A stretch of DNA of 64,000 nucleotides, taken from the NCBI RefSeq assembly GCF_013204885.1, contig NZ_JABMKX010000015.1:1-64000 (forward strand). The letters run 5' to 3'. The translations under genes were made by a program, and so were the position numbers. The DNA is from Paenibacillus tritici (GTDB lineage: Bacteria > Bacillota > Bacilli > Paenibacillales > Paenibacillaceae). This document shows positions 6,293 to 15,839 of this stretch, one piece after another; the first letter of the stretch is position 1, and the number at the start of each line of letters is the position of its first letter. The notes beneath the pieces are model-generated. The model ran no database searches and was not told the DNA's origin. It was given only the letters and a program-made list of their open reading frames with translations.

Positions 6293-8389
6293 CTAAGAAC
6301 GAAGCTCGAAGAGTCTCGCGGTCTTGCCCGGCGGCAGAGAGACGCTCAGGCTGCCCTCCGCAGCGTCCCAGCTCCACTCCGCCCCGTGTTCCTTAGGATA
6401 AGCACAACGGGCTTCTGCGTTGTCTCCCCGCAGCTCAGGAATAGGCAGCTTGATGCCAGCTGTCTCCCCGGCAATCCGCCATACCGCAATATAGCGGATA
6501 TCTCCATGATGCAGACCCAAGCTGACAAACTCTGCCCCGTTGTCCGGCAGGCCCAGCGGCCAGAAGGCGAAGGCCTGCGGGATATGGGCGCGGATGGATT
6601 TGTAATACTCCAGCGCCTCCTTCACAAGCAGCCTGCGCCCCGGTGTAAGCTCGGCCAGATGGCCGCTCTGGTGGACGCGGAGCAGCAGCGCATTGACCAT
6701 ATTGAAGATGACCTCTTCATCATCCCCTTCGCGCAGCGGATACGACCAGACCGCCGATTGCTCCGGAGTCAGCGCCGCCGGTGAGCCTGCGGCAATGGCT
6801 GCATACTTCACATAATCCTCCTGATCACTGGTGGATTGGATACTGTAGCGGCTGAGCATGGCGTAGTCCATCCGCATTCCGCCGCTGGAGCAGTTCTCGA
6901 TGACGAGCTGCGGATAACGGGCGAAGATGCTATCCAGCCATGCCAGATAGGCGCGGTTATGCTGTAAGAGGCCGTCCCCGAAGCTGTCAGCATCCGTCTC
7001 TGTGCCAATCCCCGCATTGATGTTATAGTCCATCTTGATATACCCGACCCCATAGTCCTCTACCAGCCGGGCAATTACGCTGTCTGCATGTCTGATCACT
7101 GCCGGGCTGCGGTAATCGAGCTGATAGCGGCTGCGGTCCTTCACCCGCTTGCCGTGACGCATGAAGAACCAGCTGTCATCCGTTTCCGCAAGCTTCGGAC
7201 TGTTGATCCCCATAACCTCCAGCTCCAGCCACAGACCCGGTATCATCCCTTTGCCGCGGATATAATTCAGCACGAACTTGATACCTTCCGGGAACCGCTC
7301 GATGGACGGCTCCCACTCGCCGACACCGTCCCACCACTCACCGGGAGCATACCAGCCGGCGTCGATGCAGAAGTATTCACAGCCGACATCGGCAGCGGCA
7401 TCAATCAGCGGCAGCAGCTTCTCTGTCGTCGGGCTCCCCCACAGGCAGTTCATGTAGTCGTTAAAAATAATCCGCAGCAGCTCATTATCCTCATTCGGTC
7501 TGCGGATGATCCGCCGGTACGCTGTTAGCTGCTCTGCCGCTCCCTGGAAGCCGCCCTGCACAGCGCCTGCGGCTACCGGCACAGAGGTGAATTCTTCGCC
7601 CGGGGCCAGCTTCAGCCACCAATGGTTGTCATGCTCTGTAGGTCCGCTGACCAGCAGCGTGAGCTGGTCAACCTGATCCGTCAGCTCCCAGTGCCAGGAG
7701 CCGTTATGCTCAATCTGCCAGAACAGGCTTGTCCCGCTCTCTGTGTTCTCCAGCACTGCCATCGGCAGCAGCTCAGCCGCCGACCAGGAGCCGGTATTGC
7801 TGGCGGCAATGCGCTTAGACCCGCGGTCAGCCAGGTGAGACATGCCCAGCTCAGGCAGGCTGTAGCTCTTCCATTGCAGCTCACTCTGCCACCCGCTGTG
7901 AGCAATACTCACTTTGATTTTGTCATTTCGGTCTCTGCTGCCCTCTTTATCTACCCCGGTAAGGGCGAAGGAAGACAGGTACTCTACCGCAGCTTCGTTA
8001 GCCCCGTCATTGCGCAGTACGGTCCAGGAACGTACAATCTGCACACCTGTATAGAACTGATAGTGCTGGACCGCCTTCACGCCCGTGACCGGATCAGTCA
8101 GCGTGATCTCAAGCTTCCGTCCCAGCGGATTAACGGTATCCCTATGTCCGTCATACACCATGCGCAATCCCGGATACGAGGCACGGTGCGTACGCCCGTG
8201 ATATTCCGCCCGGTCTTCGCCCGATAATTGCAATTCCAGCAGCCGGAAGCCCACCTTACGTTCCTCATCAATACTCCCCGGTTCCAGCGGTGCTGCGCCG
8301 AAATGCAGCAGCCGTACATCCTGCTCCTCTGTAATTTCTATGGTAAGATAAAGCCCGTTCTCGCTTATTTCTATGAGCTTGCTGTCCAT
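6293..8389 (-). CDS. Alpha-galactosidase, GH36 type
   Basis: 698 aa, cytosolic. An N-terminal beta-sandwich (to ~290) is followed by a TIM barrel. EYFCIDAGWY near 340 and KMDYN with Asp454 mark the nucleophile; STSDQEDY with Asp522 is the predicted acid/base; ENCSSGG lies near 500. These are clan GH-D melibiase signatures. It probably hydrolyses raffinose- or melibiose-type sugars imported by the ABC transporter encoded around it. An AAGGAGG site precedes the ATG. The leader contains a heptanucleotide repeat (8421-8462). Confidence 0.92.
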   Translation of the reverse strand: MDSKLIEISENGLYLTIEITEEQDVRLLHFGAAPLEPGSIDEERKVGFRLLELQLSGEDRAEYHGRTHRASYPGLRMVYDGHRDTVNPLGRKLEITLTDPVTGVKAVQHYQFYTGVQIVRSWTVLRNDGANEAAVEYLSSFALTGVDKEGSRDRNDKIKVSIAHSGWQSELQWKSYSLPELGMSHLADRGSKRIAASNTGSWSAAELLPMAVLENTESGTSLFWQIEHNGSWHWELTDQVDQLTLLVSGPTEHDNHWWLKLAPGEEFTSVPVAAGAVQGGFQGAAEQLTAYRRIIRRPNEDNELLRIIFNDYMNCLWGSPTTEKLLPLIDAAADVGCEYFCIDAGWYAPGEWWDGVGEWEPSIERFPEGIKFVLNYIRGKGMIPGLWLELEVMGINSPKLAETDDSWFFMRHGKRVKDRSRYQLDYRSPAVIRHADSVIARLVEDYGVGYIKMDYNINAGIGTETDADSFGDGLLQHNRAYLAWLDSIFARYPQLVIENCSSGGMRMDYAMLSRYSIQSTSDQEDYVKYAAIAAGSPAALTPEQSAVWSYPLREGDDEEVIFNMVNALLLRVHQSGHLAELTPGRRLLVKEALEYYKSIRAHIPQAFAFWPLGLPDNGAEFVSLGLHHGDIRYIAVWRIAGETAGIKLPIPELRGDNAEARCAYPKEHGAEWSWDAAEGSLSVSLPPGKTARLFELRS

Positions 8390-8420
8390 GTCTAATTTGC
8401 CTCCTTACAAAGGTAGTTAT

Positions 8421-8462
8421 CTTTAATCTTTAATCTCTTATCTCTTATCTCTTATCTCTTAT
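8421..8462. repeat. Heptanucleotide tandem repeat
   Basis: Six heptamers in a row: CTTTAAT twice, then CTCTTAT four times. It lies about 20 bases upstream of the Shine-Dalgarno of the alpha-galactosidase gene. Confidence 0.85.
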
Positions 8463-8567
8463 CTCTCTGATCTCTTTGGTTTTCTTGTTTCCCTGCCCAT
8501 CCTGAATATAAGGTCTTCTCTTATATTCGTAATCCCTGAATTTTTGTGCAGCCGCATAAGTGGCGAA

Positions 8568-8700
8568 GTAACGGAGGGAGGTTTGGAATTGGAGGAGCGA
8601 TAGCGCCCGCCTTTGTCTCCGGATTTCAACCGCTGCAAGCGGTATAATTCAGGAAATCTGGAGACAACAGCGGCCGGAAATCCAAAGCTCCCGGAGTTAC
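8568..8700. repeat. Structured interspersed repeat, copy B (best preserved)
   Basis: A 133-bp near-palindrome. Ends are GTAAC/GTTAC; then GGGAG-G-TTTGGA pairs with TCCAAA-G-CTCCC; then GTCTCCGGATTTC (8615-8627) with GGAAATCTGGAGAC (8652-8665); the tip is CCGCT-GCA-AGCGG. No coding potential is evident. It fills the interval between the alpha-galactosidase leader and the terminator of the next gene. Confidence 0.8.
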
Positions 8701-8753
8701 GTCCAGCCACTTGAACACCGCTCGCTCCAAAATTCGATGTTACATAGAAAGAA

Positions 8754-8778
8754 GGCCCCCTCAGTAATAAAGGAGGCC
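8754..8778 (-). terminator. Terminator of the solute-binding protein gene
   Basis: GGCCCCC / GGAGGCC stem with TTCTTTC following on the minus strand, 20 bp after the stop codon. Confidence 0.6.
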
Positions 8779-8797
8779 GTCCCGGGACTAATAACTC

Positions 8798-10123
8798 TTA
8801 TTGTGCGGACCCGAATTGAATCCAGGCCTTCTGAATTTCGTCAATTGCTTGATCCTTGGTCTTGCTGCCGCCGATATAAGCCTGCATCAATTCACCGAAT
8901 TTCTGGTGGAACGTATCCAGCGAGTAGTTCACCGACAGGTCGCCGGATTTCTCGGTTTTGAGGATTTCTTCCATTTCCTTAGGCATTTGCAGGTCAGGCA
9001 TCGGTGCATCCTTGATTGGAGGAATAACCTTGGCTACTGAGGAGAACCAGCTCTTGCCATACTCGGACGTGTACAGCCAGTTGAAGAATTCAATCGTCTC
9101 AGCGGCTACAGCAGAATCCTTGTTAATGCGCAGCGCCTGGTCAGCACCGGTGATAATCTGGGACTGCTCTGCTTTGTCGCTGACCGGATAGCCGGCGATG
9201 CCGAGATCGAAGTCAGGGGTGATTTTCTTGATCGCTTCTTCATCCCATGCGCCCTTACCGGTCATGAAGGCTGTTTTGCCAAGGGCAAAGTCACTGACTT
9301 CAGCATTGCTGTCGCGTTCCAGCGGCTTGTCCGTACCGTGCTTAACCGTCGTATCAATGAAGTTGAAGAAGTTGTCGCTTAATACCGGATGATCCTTGAA
9401 GGTCGTCTTGCCGGCGATGAAGTCAGCTACAAGCGTCTTGGCATCGGTGCCTGCATCTGTTGCCGCAGCGTCAACGAAGTGCTGGAAGATATGCTTCCAT
9501 ACCCACCACTCTTTATAAGCGTTGGCGAAGGGCGTGATGCCTTTCGCTTCGAGCTTGGTGATGACGTCATCCATTTCAGCAGTAGTCTTGGGAACCTCAG
9601 TAATTCCGGCGTCTGCCAGCAGCTTCTTGTTGTACATCAGGACGAACAGATTGCCTTTGACCGGCAGTCCGAGTACCTTGCCATCCGTAGAGCTCATGTT
9701 GGAACGGACCGCATCTGTCATCGCTGCAGCCAGCGGTTCATTGGTCAAGTCTGCACTGTATTCGGCAAACGTGTCGATATCGCCGCCCGCAGTGGTCTGG
9801 AACACATCCGGTGTGCTGCCTGCAGCAATTTTGGATTTCAGCACCGTATTGTAGTCAGCCTGCATAATTTCCAGATTGATCGTTACATTAGGTTTTACTT
9901 TCTTGTATTCGGCAATATAAGCATTGAAGGCCTCAGTGTATTCAGGAGATGCGGTGAACATATTAATGGTGACCGGCTTGGAAGAATCAGTAGGCGTATT
10001 GCCTGCTCCATTTGTTCCACCCGTGTTGTTAGCGGCATTATTGGTGTTATTTCCGCCGCAACCGGCCAGCAATCCGCCTACGAGCAGCAGACTCGCAGAT
10101 AGTGCCATGAATCGTTTTAACAT
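8798..10123 (-). CDS. Sugar ABC transporter substrate-binding lipoprotein (family 1)
   Basis: About 441 aa. The signal peptide MLKRFMALSASLLLVGGLLAGC ends in a lipobox (LLAGC), so the protein is lipid-anchored outside the membrane. A low-complexity Asn/Gly/Thr linker follows, then a periplasmic-binding fold (PDVFQTTAGGDIDTF, FMTGKGAWDEEAI). The start at 10123 is set by AAGGGGG seven bases upstream. No permeases lie in its own transcription unit; the matching pair is probably the divergent MalF/MalG-type genes at 13957-15683. With the GH36 enzyme downstream, an alpha-galactoside ligand is likely but inferred. Confidence 0.93.
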   Translation of the reverse strand: MLKRFMALSASLLLVGGLLAGCGGNNTNNAANNTGGTNGAGNTPTDSSKPVTINMFTASPEYTEAFNAYIAEYKKVKPNVTINLEIMQADYNTVLKSKIAAGSTPDVFQTTAGGDIDTFAEYSADLTNEPLAAAMTDAVRSNMSSTDGKVLGLPVKGNLFVLMYNKKLLADAGITEVPKTTAEMDDVITKLEAKGITPFANAYKEWWVWKHIFQHFVDAAATDAGTDAKTLVADFIAGKTTFKDHPVLSDNFFNFIDTTVKHGTDKPLERDSNAEVSDFALGKTAFMTGKGAWDEEAIKKITPDFDLGIAGYPVSDKAEQSQIITGADQALRINKDSAVAAETIEFFNWLYTSEYGKSWFSSVAKVIPPIKDAPMPDLQMPKEMEEILKTEKSGDLSVNYSLDTFHQKFGELMQAYIGGSKTKDQAIDEIQKAWIQFGSAQ

Positions 10124-10237
10124 GATGTTGCCCCCTTTTTCCTTATGCATCTTGTGGTCTTGCTCATCATTCTAAATAAAAAGAAAAAGGATAAGAATGT
10201 ACATAAGTGAACTGATGAGGGTAAAAAAGTGTGTTCA

Positions 10238-10251
10238 TGTAACCGTTTCAC
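10238..10251 (+). promoter_or_regulatory. 14-mer resembling the site at 2558-2571
   Basis: TGTAACCGTTTCAC on the plus strand, one base different from the site at 2558-2571. It lies upstream of the solute-binding protein gene and overlaps the 3' end of the response-regulator gene. Candidate CcpA/LacI-family site. Confidence 0.35.
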
Positions 10252-11894
10252 TTTTCTACCCCTGGCCGCTGCAGCCGGAATTCAGAAGGTGAGCAATCAT
10301 AGTAATTGCGGAACGCCTTGCTGAAATAGTTCTTGTCCTTATACCCCAGCATCTCGGAGATATCCTGAATTTTGAGGGCCGGATCGGACAGCAGCGCTTT
10401 GGCTTTGTCCATTCTTACCTTCTGCACATACTCGTGAATGCCGTATCCATATTGTCCCTTGAACAGCTTCATCAAGTATTCTCTGCTCAGGAAATATTGT
10501 TCCGTGAACTTCGATATCTTAATATCCTCAAAATAATGGTTATCAATGTATGCTTTAATATTTTCCAGCACACTGCCGCGGTCTGCGGACATCGTCCGGC
10601 TGATCTGGCCTGAATAAAGGTCAAAGATTCCGTTAAGCACGCCCCCGAACTGCTCAAAGGAGGCAAAGTCACTGCTGATTCCAGAGGAATGTAGACCGCC
10701 ATCCTTCCCGCTGCGGATCTGCGGCGGCACCGCATCCAGCGAGGCGGCAATCTCATTCAATACAAGCACGAACCCCTGCAGGGTTCTGTCCGCCTCCCCG
10801 AGCGTGAACACCTCTGCCTCCTGGCATTTCCGGATGAATTCGCTCAGAATACTCCGTGCATGGTTAACGTTCCCGCTCTCCAGTGCGCTGCGGATCTGCG
10901 GCATCCGTCCGGTCAGCGAGGGATTATCCCGGGATACCGGCTTAGCAGACCCGCCCTGCCGGATCAGACTGCCCTTTAAGCTGAGCAGATCCATACTGTC
11001 CAGGGCCTCCTTGGCCTGCTCATAAGACCCGGCAAGGCTAAGCGAATCGCTGCAAGGCTCCCCTATGCCGCCTGCACAGATGATGCCGAACAACTCCTTC
11101 AGGGTAGACGCCGCTCTCTTCATATGGTGCAGCGACAGGAAGGCTGCATCCTCTTCGTATCCGCCTTTCATCGTGAAGATCGCAATGAACTCCCGCTCTC
11201 CTTTGGGACTGGCGAAGCTGAACGACTCGAACTGCCCGTCGCTGTTCTCATTCATTACATTGGTCACGGCAAAATGCAGCAAATCCCGGTCTCCATGGAA
11301 TCTTTCCTTACGTACCTTCTCCAGATTAAGCATTCGCAGAATGCCGCAAGCGAAGTGGCTGGCCGCTCCGTCAGCACCAATCAGCGGCAGAAAGGCCTCA
11401 TTGGACTGGGTTTTGAAGCTCCGCTCAATAATCGACACATACATTTTCTCCTTCAGCTTGGGCAACGACATGTTAAGCGTTATATTACGGTTGATGAACT
11501 CACTCTCCCGCTTCCGCTTGGCATCCAGCACCCCGACGGCCTTACGCAAGGCCTGGTTGAGGTCTGTACGGTTCACCGGCTTGAGCAGGTAATCCACCAC
11601 CTTGGAGCGGATCGCCTGGCGCGTATACTCGAAGTCATTGTAGCCGCTGATCACAATCAGCAGCAGATCCGGGAATTCCTGCTCGGCTATCTGCAGCAGC
11701 TCGGCCCCGCTTAGCTCGGGCATTTTCATATCCACCAGCACCAGATCGAATCTCTCCCGGCGCAGCATGGCAAGGCCCGCCTTCCCGTCTGTCGCCTCCA
11801 GAACCTCGCTGACACCTATTCCCTCCCAGTCCCCCAGGATATGGATCGCTTCGCGCAGCGGCTCCTCATCGTCAATAATCAGCACTCTATACAT
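10248..11894 (-). CDS. Response regulator, REC + AraC HTH (YesN-type)
   Basis: 548 aa. The receiver domain opens with VLIIDDEEPLREAI, has the phospho-acceptor in LVLVDMKMP and the LLKPVNR lysine. A ~270-residue linker follows. The C-terminal ~100 residues form the AraC HTH pair (ISKFTEQYFLSREYLMKLFK and IQDISEMLGYKDKNYFSKAFR). It overlaps the upstream histidine kinase gene by 8 bp, so the two are translationally coupled. It probably activates the flanking binding-protein and permease genes. Confidence 0.94.
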   Translation of the reverse strand: MYRVLIIDDEEPLREAIHILGDWEGIGVSEVLEATDGKAGLAMLRRERFDLVLVDMKMPELSGAELLQIAEQEFPDLLLIVISGYNDFEYTRQAIRSKVVDYLLKPVNRTDLNQALRKAVGVLDAKRKRESEFINRNITLNMSLPKLKEKMYVSIIERSFKTQSNEAFLPLIGADGAASHFACGILRMLNLEKVRKERFHGDRDLLHFAVTNVMNENSDGQFESFSFASPKGEREFIAIFTMKGGYEEDAAFLSLHHMKRAASTLKELFGIICAGGIGEPCSDSLSLAGSYEQAKEALDSMDLLSLKGSLIRQGGSAKPVSRDNPSLTGRMPQIRSALESGNVNHARSILSEFIRKCQEAEVFTLGEADRTLQGFVLVLNEIAASLDAVPPQIRSGKDGGLHSSGISSDFASFEQFGGVLNGIFDLYSGQISRTMSADRGSVLENIKAYIDNHYFEDIKISKFTEQYFLSREYLMKLFKGQYGYGIHEYVQKVRMDKAKALLSDPALKIQDISEMLGYKDKNYFSKAFRNYYDCSPSEFRLQRPGVEK

Positions 11895-13749
11895 GTTGTC
11901 CCACTCCTCCCCGCGGCAGCCGCATATCCATTTGTGTTCCCTGTTCCGTGCTATGAATCACCAGGCCCGCCTCTTCTCCATATAAAAGCTTCAGCCGGGT
12001 ATTCAGATTCTTCAGGCCGATACTCTCATGACCGCTCTCTTCCTCTGTATCCGAACCGCGGTCCTCCCACTGGATCTGAAGAGAGCTCATGACCTGCTCC
12101 AGCCGCTCTGCGCTGATGCCCGGCCCGTCATCCAGCACCGAAATAATGCTGTGTGTCTCGGTGACATGCGCCTCAATGCGGATCGTAACCGTGCTCGATA
12201 CCTTCTCCAGCGCGTGCTTGATGCAGTTCTCGACCAGCGTCTGGATCGACAGCTTGGGTATCCTCAGCTCCATCAGACTGTATTCCCAGGCATACACCAC
12301 CTGCATCCGGCTTCCGAACCGCGCCTTCTGCAGCGCCAGATACCGCTCGATATGCCGCAGCTCCTCCCTGGCCTGGACGACATCCCTGCCGCTAATACAG
12401 TACCGTAAGGTTAGGGCCAGGTTGTCCACCATCTCGACAATATCATCATTGTTGTTCTTCAGCGCCTTGGTAGAGATCGCCTGCAGCGCATTGTACAGGA
12501 AATGGGGATTAATTTCAGCCTCCAGTGCTTTGAGGACGGCATTTTTTTCAGTGATTTTCATTTTGTAGCGTTCATTGATCAGTTCATTCGTATTCTCGAC
12601 CATCTTGTTGAAATGGCGTGACAGGTAAGCGATCTCATCCTTGCCCTCAACGGTGGCCTGGGCGTCGAAGCTCCCGGTACTGAACCGTTTCATCTGCAGC
12701 GACAGGTTCTTCAGCGGATGGGTAATCCGGTTGGAGGTGAAGCTGACCAGCACCACAGATACGATCAGGAACAGCAGGCCAATCGCTACACTTAACGTAC
12801 GCGTTGTTGTCGCTGCTTCATAGATTTTGGAGTAGGGAATCGGCTTGACGAGCTTCCAGCCTTCCTTTTGGCTGATGTCGTAGATCACCAGGTACTTCTG
12901 CTCCTTGTCGGACCATGTTACACGCCCCTTCTGTGCCGGTGTCAACAGATCACTCAGCCCCGCTTCCCGGCTCTCCCGGTAGAATTCCTTGTCATCCACC
13001 ATGAACGGTTCATTATCCGGGCTGATATACATCAGATGCTCTCCGGTGCTGAACGGGATGTCCCGCATTATCTCATCCGTCACCGAGGAATTCAGGTACA
13101 GCGATAACACCGCCTGCGGCTCCCGGGAGACGATGGAGCGTATCAGCCGGTGATAGCCCATGAAGACCTTGTCTTTGTTAACGGGATAATCTGCACTATT
13201 CTCCAGAACGGGACTTGCCTCTGCAAAAGACTGATATGAACGGTTATACGGACTCTCCAGCGCCCGCTTGTACCAGGGCAGGTTCCCGATGGGCGGATGT
13301 TCGGACACCCGGACGGTAATATTATAATTCTCCTTGGTGACATAATAATACTTCTGCTCCTTGATCACATACAGGTATACCGCCTCCAGATCATTGCGGG
13401 AGAAGTAGAGATTCCTCAGGTAATCCTCCACATACATCCGGGAGCTATAGTCCTCCGATTCATGCAGAAGGGCATAATTGAACTCATCATAGGAGATCTG
13501 GGGCAGGGACAACTGCTCGATCCCATTCAGGTAACTCTCCAGATTACGGCCAACCAGCAGCAGGTTATTCCCCGTACTTGCAATGCTGTTATTCACCGAT
13601 TCCCGCTGGAGCATTCTATAAGAAATGTATGTAAGTGAACTGACCACCAGGATGATGATAGCCGTAAACAACAGAATCAGCTTGTTGACCAGACGACGGG
13701 AAATCCGCTCCAGCAAAGGCTCTATCAGCGTATACCAACCTTTTTTCAT
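11887..13749 (-). CDS. Sensor histidine kinase, YesM type
   Basis: About 620 aa. A membrane segment near residues 20-45, an extracytoplasmic sensor of ~250 residues, a second membrane segment and HAMP (RITHPLKNLSLQMKRFSTGSF) precede the His_kinase box with the phospho-acceptor in EINPHFLYNALQAIS. The ATPase domain shows LVENCIKHALE (N box) and DDGPGIS (G1). GGAGG five bases before the ATG at 13749 decides the start. It probably senses an extracellular oligosaccharide and phosphorylates the overlapping response regulator. Confidence 0.94.
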   Translation of the reverse strand: MKKGWYTLIEPLLERISRRLVNKLILLFTAIIILVVSSLTYISYRMLQRESVNNSIASTGNNLLLVGRNLESYLNGIEQLSLPQISYDEFNYALLHESEDYSSRMYVEDYLRNLYFSRNDLEAVYLYVIKEQKYYYVTKENYNITVRVSEHPPIGNLPWYKRALESPYNRSYQSFAEASPVLENSADYPVNKDKVFMGYHRLIRSIVSREPQAVLSLYLNSSVTDEIMRDIPFSTGEHLMYISPDNEPFMVDDKEFYRESREAGLSDLLTPAQKGRVTWSDKEQKYLVIYDISQKEGWKLVKPIPYSKIYEAATTTRTLSVAIGLLFLIVSVVLVSFTSNRITHPLKNLSLQMKRFSTGSFDAQATVEGKDEIAYLSRHFNKMVENTNELINERYKMKITEKNAVLKALEAEINPHFLYNALQAISTKALKNNNDDIVEMVDNLALTLRYCISGRDVVQAREELRHIERYLALQKARFGSRMQVVYAWEYSLMELRIPKLSIQTLVENCIKHALEKVSSTVTIRIEAHVTETHSIISVLDDGPGISAERLEQVMSSLQIQWEDRGSDTEEESGHESIGLKNLNTRLKLLYGEEAGLVIHSTEQGTQMDMRLPRGGVGQHV

Positions 13750-13843
13750 GATGTCCTCCGTCCTCCCTGGCGCCCGTTTCAGGCGTCTTTTTTGCCTCCG
13801 CAGTCCGTTCACCTTTTTACCCTTAACTGTACTCTTAAATCCA

Positions 13844-13872
13844 TTTTTGAGTATAGGGGTCTGCTCTATAAT
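13844..13872 (+). promoter_or_regulatory. Promoter of the permease operon
   Basis: TTTTTG (13844-13849), 17-bp spacer, TATAAT (13867-13872). A perfect -10 with a poor -35, which fits a promoter needing an activator such as the neighbouring AraC-type regulator. Confidence 0.5.
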
Positions 13873-13956
13873 ACACAATATAGACTAACCGGAATGGTTA
13901 AGTGTGGCAAGCCAGGCACAATACTCCCACCCTATAACTCAAGAAGAGGTGCATCC

Positions 13957-14847
13957 ATGTTAAAAAGACTCGGAAAAGAATGGCGCGAGAAATTCGAATT
14001 CGGAATCTTCACACTCCCGGTTCTAATCTGTATCGCTGTAGCCTTCTATATTCCCTTTGCCATGACCATCCGCTATTCAATGACCAAGTGGAACGGGATT
14101 TCCAAGCATCCCAAATTCGTCGGCCTGGATAACTTCAAGCAGATCTTCTCAGGCGATACCAACTTCTCTGATGCCGCCTGGTTCACGATTAAATATGCAA
14201 TCCTGTACATTGTGATCGTCAACGTGCTGGCGATACTACTGGCGGTCCTGCTGGACATGAAGCTGAAGAGTACCTCCTGGCTGAGAGCGGCCTTCTTCAT
14301 CCCTTATATCCTCAGTCTTGTCATTGTCGGCTTCATCTGGAAATTCATCTTCATGCAGGGCTTCAACTCGCTGGGCGAGAGCACCGGCTGGGCCATCTTC
14401 GACTTAAGTTGGCTTGGGACACCGGGACTGGCCTTCATCTCCATCCTGGGCGTATCCATCTGGCAGTCCATCGGGTTCTATCTGGTCATATACATTGCCG
14501 GTCTGCAGTCGGTGCCTGAAGATCTCAAGGAAGCCGCTACGGTAGACGGGGCCGGACCGATGAGAAAATTCTTCAGCATTACGCTGCCGCTGCTTGCTCC
14601 GTCGATCACGATCTCCGTCTTCATGGCGCTGACTAACTCGATCAAGGTGTTCGATGTCATTCTGTCGCTGACGGGCGGCGGTCCCGGCGGAACCACTTAC
14701 AGTATCGCTTATGATATCTACCGGGATACCTTCCAGAACAACCTGTACGGTTATGGTACAGCCAAAGCGCTGATCCTGTTCCTGGCAGTACTAGTCGTAA
14801 CAATCATCCAGCTGACAGTCTTCAAACGGAGAGAGGTAGAGGCCTAA
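13957..14847 (+). CDS. Sugar ABC transporter permease (MalF/UgpA type)
   Basis: About 297 aa with six predicted membrane spans, starting LPVLICIAVAFYIPFAMTIRYS. The EAA cytoplasmic loop reads EDLKEAATVDGAGPMRKFFSITLPLL. The ATG at 13957 has AAGAGGTG upstream; the longer frame from 13792 overlaps the divergent kinase leader. It overlaps the next permease by one base (TAATG). No ATPase gene is present, so a shared MsmX-type ATPase elsewhere is likely. Confidence 0.93.
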   Translation: MLKRLGKEWREKFEFGIFTLPVLICIAVAFYIPFAMTIRYSMTKWNGISKHPKFVGLDNFKQIFSGDTNFSDAAWFTIKYAILYIVIVNVLAILLAVLLDMKLKSTSWLRAAFFIPYILSLVIVGFIWKFIFMQGFNSLGESTGWAIFDLSWLGTPGLAFISILGVSIWQSIGFYLVIYIAGLQSVPEDLKEAATVDGAGPMRKFFSITLPLLAPSITISVFMALTNSIKVFDVILSLTGGGPGGTTYSIAYDIYRDTFQNNLYGYGTAKALILFLAVLVVTIIQLTVFKRREVEA

Positions 14848-15683
14848 TGAAAACAAACCATAACAAGGCGGGCAAGATCATCCTGGAAGTTGTCCTGGTC
14901 CTCTTGTCTCTGCTGTTCCTTTATCCGCTGTTCCTGACGATCATTAACTCGTTAAAAAGCTTCGGCGAGGTCATGACCGACGTCATCGCCCTGCCGAAGC
15001 AGCTCACCTTCAGCAACTACTCCTATGTCTGGGAGTTCATCAACTATCCGCGGCTGTTCCTGAATAACTTCATTATCACCGGCGTCGGCCTGCTCGGTAT
15101 CGTGTTCATCTCCTCCATTGCCGCCTATAAGCTGGCACGGACCAAAACCAGATGGAGCGGCGTCCTGTACTTCCTGTGTATTATGCCGATGCTGATCCCG
15201 TTCCAGTCGATCATGCTTACCGTGCTGCAGACAGCCAAGAACCTGAATCTGTCCGAGAGCACTTGGGGACTAGGCCTCTTGTACTGGGGCTTCGGCGCTC
15301 CGCTGGCCGTATTCATCTACCACGGCTTCGTGAAGGGAATTCCGACGGAAATTGATGAAAGCGCGACAATCGACGGCGCTTCCGGCTTCCGCTTGTTCTT
15401 CAGCGTCATCTTCCCGCTGCTGAAATCGGTCACCACCACCATTGTTATCATTGATGTAATGTGGATCTGGAATGACTTCCTGCTCCCGCTGCTGATGGTG
15501 AACGGCTCGCCGGATACGAAGACACTGACGCTGGCTGCTTACACCTTCGTCGGCCAGTATACCTCGGACTGGCAGTATGCCATGACCGCCATGGTAATGG
15601 CCGTGCTTCCATCCATCGTTGTCTTCATCTTCCTGCAGAAATACATCGTCAAGGGCGTAGTCGCCGGGGCGGTTAAGGGCTGA
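14847..15683 (+). CDS. Sugar ABC transporter permease (MalG type)
   Basis: 278 aa with six membrane spans. The EAA loop is EIDESATIDGASGFRLFFSVIFPLL. The C-terminus (FIFLQKYIVKGVVAGAVKG) is characteristic of carbohydrate permeases of this family. It is translationally coupled to the preceding permease and forms the heterodimeric membrane channel with it. Confidence 0.94.
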   Translation: MKTNHNKAGKIILEVVLVLLSLLFLYPLFLTIINSLKSFGEVMTDVIALPKQLTFSNYSYVWEFINYPRLFLNNFIITGVGLLGIVFISSIAAYKLARTKTRWSGVLYFLCIMPMLIPFQSIMLTVLQTAKNLNLSESTWGLGLLYWGFGAPLAVFIYHGFVKGIPTEIDESATIDGASGFRLFFSVIFPLLKSVTTTIVIIDVMWIWNDFLLPLLMVNGSPDTKTLTLAAYTFVGQYTSDWQYAMTAMVMAVLPSIVVFIFLQKYIVKGVVAGAVKG

Positions 15684-15709
15684 TTCTGAGCTTGTTGAAA
15701 CAAGAATGA

Positions 15710-15749
15710 GGCTGTCCCAAAAGCCATGAAATGGCTGCTTGGGACAGCC
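15710..15749 (+). terminator. Terminator of the permease operon
   Basis: GGCTGTCCCAA (15710-15720) pairs with TTGGGACAGCC (15739-15749), with an inner AGCCAT-GAA-ATGGCT hairpin, followed by CCTTTCTTTT. The same AGCCATGAAATGGCT core recurs at ~16696-16712 next to repeat copy C. Confidence 0.85.
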
Positions 15750-15755
15750 CCTTTC

Positions 15756-15805
15756 TTTTGGAGCAGGATCAATGTATGCACTTGGGGGGCGCTCCGCTGT
15801 TTAAA
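15756..15805 (-). repeat. Structured repeat, partial copy E
   Basis: Minus-strand match to the 3' part of copy C (AGCGYCC..CCAAGTGC.....TGATCCTGCTCC), in opposite orientation to C and directly after the permease terminator. Confidence 0.55.
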
Positions 15806-15839
15806 TGGAAAAAGTAGCTCATTTAGGTAGCGTCCGCTC

